Part shown: one piece after another, positions 60,095 to 64,000 of the stretch
How positions within the stretch are numbered: the first letter of the stretch is position 1
How the letters are laid out: the number at the start of each line of letters is the position of its first letter
Source: Pigmentiphaga litoralis
Lineage (GTDB): Bacteria > Pseudomonadota > Gammaproteobacteria > Burkholderiales > Burkholderiaceae_B
NCBI RefSeq assembly: GCF_013408655.1
Contig: NZ_JACCBP010000001.1
Location: 2,666,001 to 2,730,000 of the forward strand
Direction of reading: 5' to 3'
Length of the DNA: 64,000 nucleotides
The notes under the pieces: generated by a model
What the model was told of the DNA's origin: nothing
Seen by the model: only the letters and a program-made list of their open reading frames with translations
The model's database searches: none
Program-made: the position numbers and the translations under genes

Positions 60095-61069
60095 ATGAAA
60101 ACTCTTGCCCGTATCGCGACGCTTTGTGCGCTGGCAGCCCTTCCCACCCATGTCCCTGCGCAGACCTACCCGAACAAGATGTTGAAGATCGTGGTCCCCT
60201 TCTTTGCCGGCAGCGACCTGGATCCGGTCGCGCGCGGCCTGGGCGATCACTTCACGGCCACCTGGGGGCAGCACTACGTGGTCGAAAACAAGGGCGGCGC
60301 CAATGGCCAGATCGGCACCGGCTATGTCGCCAAGTCGGCGCCCGACGGCCACACGCTGCTGATCTGTTCCCCCGGCCCGATCACCATCAACCCCAATCTG
60401 CAAACCAACCTGCCCTACACGGTTGGCAAAGACATCGTGCCCGTATCGCTGATTGCAACGGCGCCCATGGTGCTGGTCGCAAGTGCGCGCGTGCCTGCCA
60501 GGAATTACGCGGAATTCGCAACCTACCTCAAGGCCAATCCGGGCAAGGCCTTCTTTGCGTCGGCGGGCGTCGGCAACGTGACACACCTGGCCGCCGAACT
60601 GTTCCTGCGGCAAGCCGGATTGTCCGCGGTGCACACGCCGTACAAAGGCGCGCAATCCGTCATCGCCGATCTGCTGGGCGGCCACGTCGACTTCTACTTC
60701 AACCCACTGCCGTCCGCGCGCACCTACATCAAGGACCACCCGGACAAGGTGCGTGCGCTGGCGGTGACATCGTTGGAACGATCGCCGCACCTGCCTGACG
60801 TCCCGACCCTGAATGAACTCGGCTTGAAGGGGTTCGACGTCAATTCCTGGTATGGCCTGTGCGCGCCGGGCGGAACGCCGCAACCTGTGATCACCAAGCT
60901 CAACGACGAGACGACACGCGCCCTGTCAGGCGGCGAGCTGCCAGGACGACTGCGGGGATTCGGCATGAACCCGCAGGCCACCACGCCGGAACAATTCGAT
61001 GCGCACATCCGCAAGGAAAGCGCGCAGTGGGCCGCCATCATCAAAGACAAAAACATCAAGCCGGAATAG
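60095..61069 (+). CDS. Bug-family TTT periplasmic receptor (9)
   Basis: Receptor of 324 residues; signal cut after VPA (about 22). Blocks: YPNKMLKIVVPFFAGSDLDPVARGL (GG replaced by GS), YVVENKGGANGQIGTGYV, APDGHTLLICSPGPITINP, FASAGVGNVTHLAAELF and HTPYKGAQSVIADLLGGHV. It starts 56 bp after the LacI operator and is followed after 25 bp by an amidohydrolase gene. Confidence 0.93.
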   Translation: MKTLARIATLCALAALPTHVPAQTYPNKMLKIVVPFFAGSDLDPVARGLGDHFTATWGQHYVVENKGGANGQIGTGYVAKSAPDGHTLLICSPGPITINPNLQTNLPYTVGKDIVPVSLIATAPMVLVASARVPARNYAEFATYLKANPGKAFFASAGVGNVTHLAAELFLRQAGLSAVHTPYKGAQSVIADLLGGHVDFYFNPLPSARTYIKDHPDKVRALAVTSLERSPHLPDVPTLNELGLKGFDVNSWYGLCAPGGTPQPVITKLNDETTRALSGGELPGRLRGFGMNPQATTPEQFDAHIRKESAQWAAIIKDKNIKPE

Positions 61070-61094
61070 TGTGACCGCCGGCCAGGAGACCGCA

Positions 61095-62420
61095 GTGCAG
61101 ATACCCGACATCACGGGCGGCATGCCCGCCATTGACCACCACTCGCATGCGTCCGTCAGCCGCTTTCGCACCGTGCGGCAGATCGAAGAACACTTTGCCA
61201 CCGCGCACATGGAAGCGAACGTGCCGGCCGAGGTCTACGACGCGTTTATTGCGGCCCGCAACCAAGGGGACGCCGCCGCGCTGGCGCGGCTGGAGGCCGA
61301 TCACGGCACGCAGACACTGCTGGACCGGGGATTGTTGTTCAGATCAACGACCTTTTTTGCGACGGCCCTGCGGGAAGGATGCCGGCAGTTGTACGGACCC
61401 GATGCCGACTGGGACACGCAGATGCGCACCGCGCAGGAATGGGGCGCGCGCGGCCCATCGTTCACGTACGACGCCGCCGCTGACCTGGCCGACACCCCGA
61501 TCATTCTGACCGACGTGCCCTACCTGGATCGCACGGTCTGGAACCCGACTCGATACCGGCAAGTGATCCGCGTCGACGCCTATCTTTACCCCTTTCACAC
61601 TACCGAGACGACGCTGCGAGGCACTGAATACCAGCGCTTTCACACCACCTTTGGCAACGTGCTGCGGACCGAGCTGAAACAGTACGGCATGGACACACCG
61701 CCCGCCAGCTTCGATGCCTATCTGCAGTTCGTGGATGCGTCACTGGAGCGGCGGATAAACGAAGGCGCCGTCGCATTGAAACTGGCGTCGGCCTATGTAC
61801 GCCCCATCGACTTCGGGCGTGCCGAGCAGGCGGAGGCGCAAGCTGCGTATGAGTCGTTTGCCGCAGGCAGGTCGGGCGACCGGCGCGCTCTGGAAAACTT
61901 TCTGGCCCGGCGCGCCGCGCAGGTTGCGTGCGATCGCGGCCTGCCCTTGCAAGTGCATGTCGGCATGGGTCACCCCGAACCCGGCATGCTGATGGCCAAC
62001 ACCGCACCGTTCTTGCTGGAAGGTTTCTTGAATACGCGGTCCTTGAACCGGCTCAAGATCACCTTGCTGCATGGCGGCTATCCGTTTTCCAGCGACTGCG
62101 CCGCGCTCGTCCAGACCTACGGCAACGTCTACCTGGATTTTTCGTGGATGCCCTATCTGCACCACTTTTACCTGAGGCAGAAGCTGGCGGAATGGATGGA
62201 GATCCTGCCGGCGAACAAGCTGCTGTTCGGCACCGATACCGCCGCGCCAGAATTTCATGTGGCCGCTGCGCACTACGCCCGCGACTCGCTCAACGTCGTG
62301 CTCGATCAGGGGTATCAGCGCAAGGTGTGGAGCGCACAACAGACCGAATGGCTGGCGCAAAGGATTCTGTGGGAGAACACGGCGGAGCTGTATGGATTGG
62401 ACATGCCCCGCCGCGCGTGA
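61095..62420 (+). CDS. amidohydrolase 2 family protein
   Basis: A 441-residue TIM-barrel metal hydrolase. H16-S-H18 in IDHHSHAS is the first metal motif, a His is found in LLHGGYPF, and the late Asp D381 is in LLFGTDTAAPE. Relatives decarboxylate or hydrolyse aromatic and lactone acids. GTG 61095 is taken as start because GGAG stands six bases upstream; another GTG at 61071 is in frame. It completes the LacI-controlled operon with Bug 9. Its stop lies in a hairpin with the convergent gene. Confidence 0.85.
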   Translation: MQIPDITGGMPAIDHHSHASVSRFRTVRQIEEHFATAHMEANVPAEVYDAFIAARNQGDAAALARLEADHGTQTLLDRGLLFRSTTFFATALREGCRQLYGPDADWDTQMRTAQEWGARGPSFTYDAAADLADTPIILTDVPYLDRTVWNPTRYRQVIRVDAYLYPFHTTETTLRGTEYQRFHTTFGNVLRTELKQYGMDTPPASFDAYLQFVDASLERRINEGAVALKLASAYVRPIDFGRAEQAEAQAAYESFAAGRSGDRRALENFLARRAAQVACDRGLPLQVHVGMGHPEPGMLMANTAPFLLEGFLNTRSLNRLKITLLHGGYPFSSDCAALVQTYGNVYLDFSWMPYLHHFYLRQKLAEWMEILPANKLLFGTDTAAPEFHVAAAHYARDSLNVVLDQGYQRKVWSAQQTEWLAQRILWENTAELYGLDMPRRA

Positions 62421-62440
62421 TGCGGTGTCAGCCCATCACG
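62416..62440. terminator. hairpin containing both stop codons
   Basis: CGTGATG (62416-62422), 11-base loop, CATCACG (62434-62440). The amidohydrolase stop (62418-62420) and the stop of the opposite esterase gene (62436-62438) are mirrored in the arms. Confidence 0.45.
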
Positions 62441-63470
62441 GCTTGTACAGACCGCGCTTGGCCAGCCAGTCGTTGATGACAGCCGACACTTCCAGATTGT
62501 TCTTGTCCATCATGACCATATGCGAATTGCCCTTGATGCCGATCTTGGGCAAGTCCACTTCGTCCACCTGGCCGCCCGCTTGCCGGACCGCCTCGGCGAA
62601 CCTGGCGCCGTTCGCGCGGATCTTGGGCCAGCGCAGGTCCTGCTCGATGTAGTCGCCATAGACCATCATCATCGGCACGTTCTTCATGGCCGCGACCTTG
62701 TCCATGTCGCCCACTTCGGCGGGCTCGACGGCGACCACGGCGCGGATCTTTTCAGGGCGCAGTTGCGCAGCCTGCATGCCGAACTTGCCTGCCTGGCTGT
62801 GCACCAGCAACACGCACGGGCACACCTTGTCGACGAGTTCCAGATAGGCCTTGAGCGTCGGCACATCGGTGGTCGTCCAGCGCGGCACGAACTGCCGGGC
62901 GAACTGCTGGATCTGGTCTGCCGGGAACTGACTGCCGGGCAGCAACTTGCGCTTGGCGGGGTCATCGCTCCACGAATCCGGTCCGCCGATACGGAAGCGT
63001 TCATAGGCGTTCGCCGCGGTCACCAGCACCGGTTCGCCTTCCCACACGGGCTTGGCGGTCGCCGGCCAGCTCGAGCGGCCACGTTCCACCGCATCGGAGT
63101 TGTAGACCGGCCAGCCGCGGCGCAGGAAGTCGTTCAGCCAGCCCTGGCGGCCATCGGGCGTCGTCTCGTACGTGACGCCGGACAGCCCGCCGCCATGCCA
63201 CATCAACAGCGGCACGGCTCCCTTCGGCGCCTGCGGAATGAAGTACTGCACGTACATCTGCCCGACCATGTAGGTGCCGTTGGGATCGATCTTGAGCGGG
63301 ACGCCCCCTGCCGTGAATTTAACTTCCTTGATCGGCTCGCCCGATACGACGAACTGCTCGCCACCAATGTGGAACGAGCCCATGTCGCTCAAGCTGATGG
63401 GTTGTGCGGACGCCGCGCCGCTCAGTGCGGTGCCTGCGGCAATGGCGAATGCCATCCCTATGTGTTTCAT
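62436..63470 (-). CDS. secreted alpha/beta-hydrolase (esterase-like)
   Basis: A 344-residue protein; signal peptide cut after ASA (about 22), so it is periplasmic or outside. Oxyanion block LMWHGGGLSGVTYE (89-102), nucleophile S225 in VHSQAGK (the first Gly of the usual GxSxG is not kept), and a late His in KGNSHMVMMD. ATG 63470 follows GGGGAGACG. It is divergent from Bug 10, so it may release the acid that this receptor binds. Confidence 0.82.
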   Translation of the reverse strand: MKHIGMAFAIAAGTALSGAASAQPISLSDMGSFHIGGEQFVVSGEPIKEVKFTAGGVPLKIDPNGTYMVGQMYVQYFIPQAPKGAVPLLMWHGGGLSGVTYETTPDGRQGWLNDFLRRGWPVYNSDAVERGRSSWPATAKPVWEGEPVLVTAANAYERFRIGGPDSWSDDPAKRKLLPGSQFPADQIQQFARQFVPRWTTTDVPTLKAYLELVDKVCPCVLLVHSQAGKFGMQAAQLRPEKIRAVVAVEPAEVGDMDKVAAMKNVPMMMVYGDYIEQDLRWPKIRANGARFAEAVRQAGGQVDEVDLPKIGIKGNSHMVMMDKNNLEVSAVINDWLAKRGLYKP

Positions 63471-63637
63471 TGATCGTCTCCCCGACTCTTGATGTGGGTT
63501 GTTGGTGGGAGTACGGATCTTACCTAACGTGATCGGCAAACCAGCTATGCCCACCTGGCCGTATCGCGTGCCCCTCTCCGCTCCTAGACTGTCCCGACAC
63601 GCACAGACGTGACAACAATAAGTACAGCGGGAGACGG

Positions 63638-64000
63638 CATGAACACGAACGGACTTGGGAAGTTCACTGGGGCAGCCTGGGTGATCGGCGGCCTGATGGC
63701 TGTTTCGGGACCCGCCATGGCGCAGTCAGTCCCGGACGGCAAACCCTTCCCCTCGCAAGCCATCCGGATCATCGTTCCCTTCACGCCCGGTGCGATCAAC
63801 GACACGCTGGCACGGCGCATCGGGCAGAAACTGTCCGAGAACATCAAGCAGCCCGTCGTGGTGGAAAACCGACCAGGCGGTGGCGCAACTATCGGCACCG
63901 ATTACGTCGCCAAGGCGCCGGCCGATGGCTACACCTTGCTGCAGGTGTCATCCGCGCACGCCGTCAACCCGAGCCTGGTCAGGCTGCCCTACGACAGCAC
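63638..64000 (+). CDS. Bug-family TTT periplasmic receptor (10), cut by the window edge
   Basis: The frame is open from ATG 63638 to the last base, 121 codons. The signal peptide is cut after AMA (about 28), then FPSQAIRIIVPFTPGAINDTLARR, PVVVENRPGGGATIGTDYV and KAPADGYTLLQVSSAHAVNPSL, all family blocks. GGGAGACGGC precedes the ATG. The end lies beyond the window. Divergent from the esterase-like gene. Confidence 0.92.

Overview
The window is high-GC DNA that reads like the chromosome of a beta-proteobacterium of the Alcaligenaceae (Bordetella / Achromobacter type). The main reason is the number of genes for Bug-type periplasmic receptors of the tripartite tricarboxylate transporter (TTT) family: nine complete and one cut by the right edge. 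No TctA or TctB membrane partner is present. The pertactin-like autotransporter with an extended signal peptide and the PcaC-, CaiB- and MaoC-type catabolic genes fit the same group. I saw no phage, insertion sequence, rRNA, tRNA or CRISPR.

Layout. 1-5307: end of an RND adaptor gene, an RND efflux pump and a two-component system, translationally coupled. 5421-7805 (-): a short MetE-like methyltransferase and a Bug. 8006-9282: a TetR-type regulator and a small membrane protein sharing an operator palindrome. 9314-12102: an MFS exporter and a SnoaL-like protein, divergent from a second TetR-type regulator. 12112-17616: IclR regulator, Bug, acyl-CoA ligase, zinc alcohol dehydrogenase and enoyl-CoA hydratase. 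17725-19457: epimerase-like protein and aldo/keto reductase. 19496-22787: dihydroxyphthalate-decarboxylase-like protein, Bug and LysR regulator. 22796-27522 (-): isochorismatase-family amidase, a NitT/TauT-type ABC importer and a LysR regulator. 27653-30182: Bug and sulfatase. 30209-37353: LysR regulator divergent from a seven-gene operon (Bug, enoyl-CoA hydratase, thiolase-like protein, DUF35 protein, CoA-transferase, carboxymuconolactone decarboxylase, serine hydrolase). 37715-42919: giant autotransporter. 42920-43289: terminator and an AraC-type gene remnant. 43290-44321: Rieske oxygenase. 44389-48768 (-): two MaoC proteins, acyl-CoA ligase, SDR and Bug, divergent from Bug plus aldehyde dehydrogenase (48986-51441). 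51457-52722: an orphan ferritin-like protein. 52845-55945: Bug, GST and class II aldolase, divergent from an XRE-cupin regulator. 55952-58906: membrane-anchored PQQ-type sugar dehydrogenase divergent from an MFS transporter. 58923-62420: LacI regulator, Bug and amidohydrolase, with a 22-bp operator. 62436-64000: secreted esterase-like protein and the start of the tenth Bug.

How the genes work together. Most of the window is a series of small catabolic cassettes with one design: a local regulator (LysR, IclR, XRE-cupin or LacI), a Bug receptor that captures an organic acid in the periplasm, and two to six enzymes (CoA ligase, CoA-transferase, hydratase, thiolase-like protein, dehydrogenase, hydrolase) that would activate and degrade it. 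The substrates cannot be read from sequence. The Bugs must borrow membrane subunits encoded elsewhere or serve as sensors, as described for some Bordetella Bug proteins.
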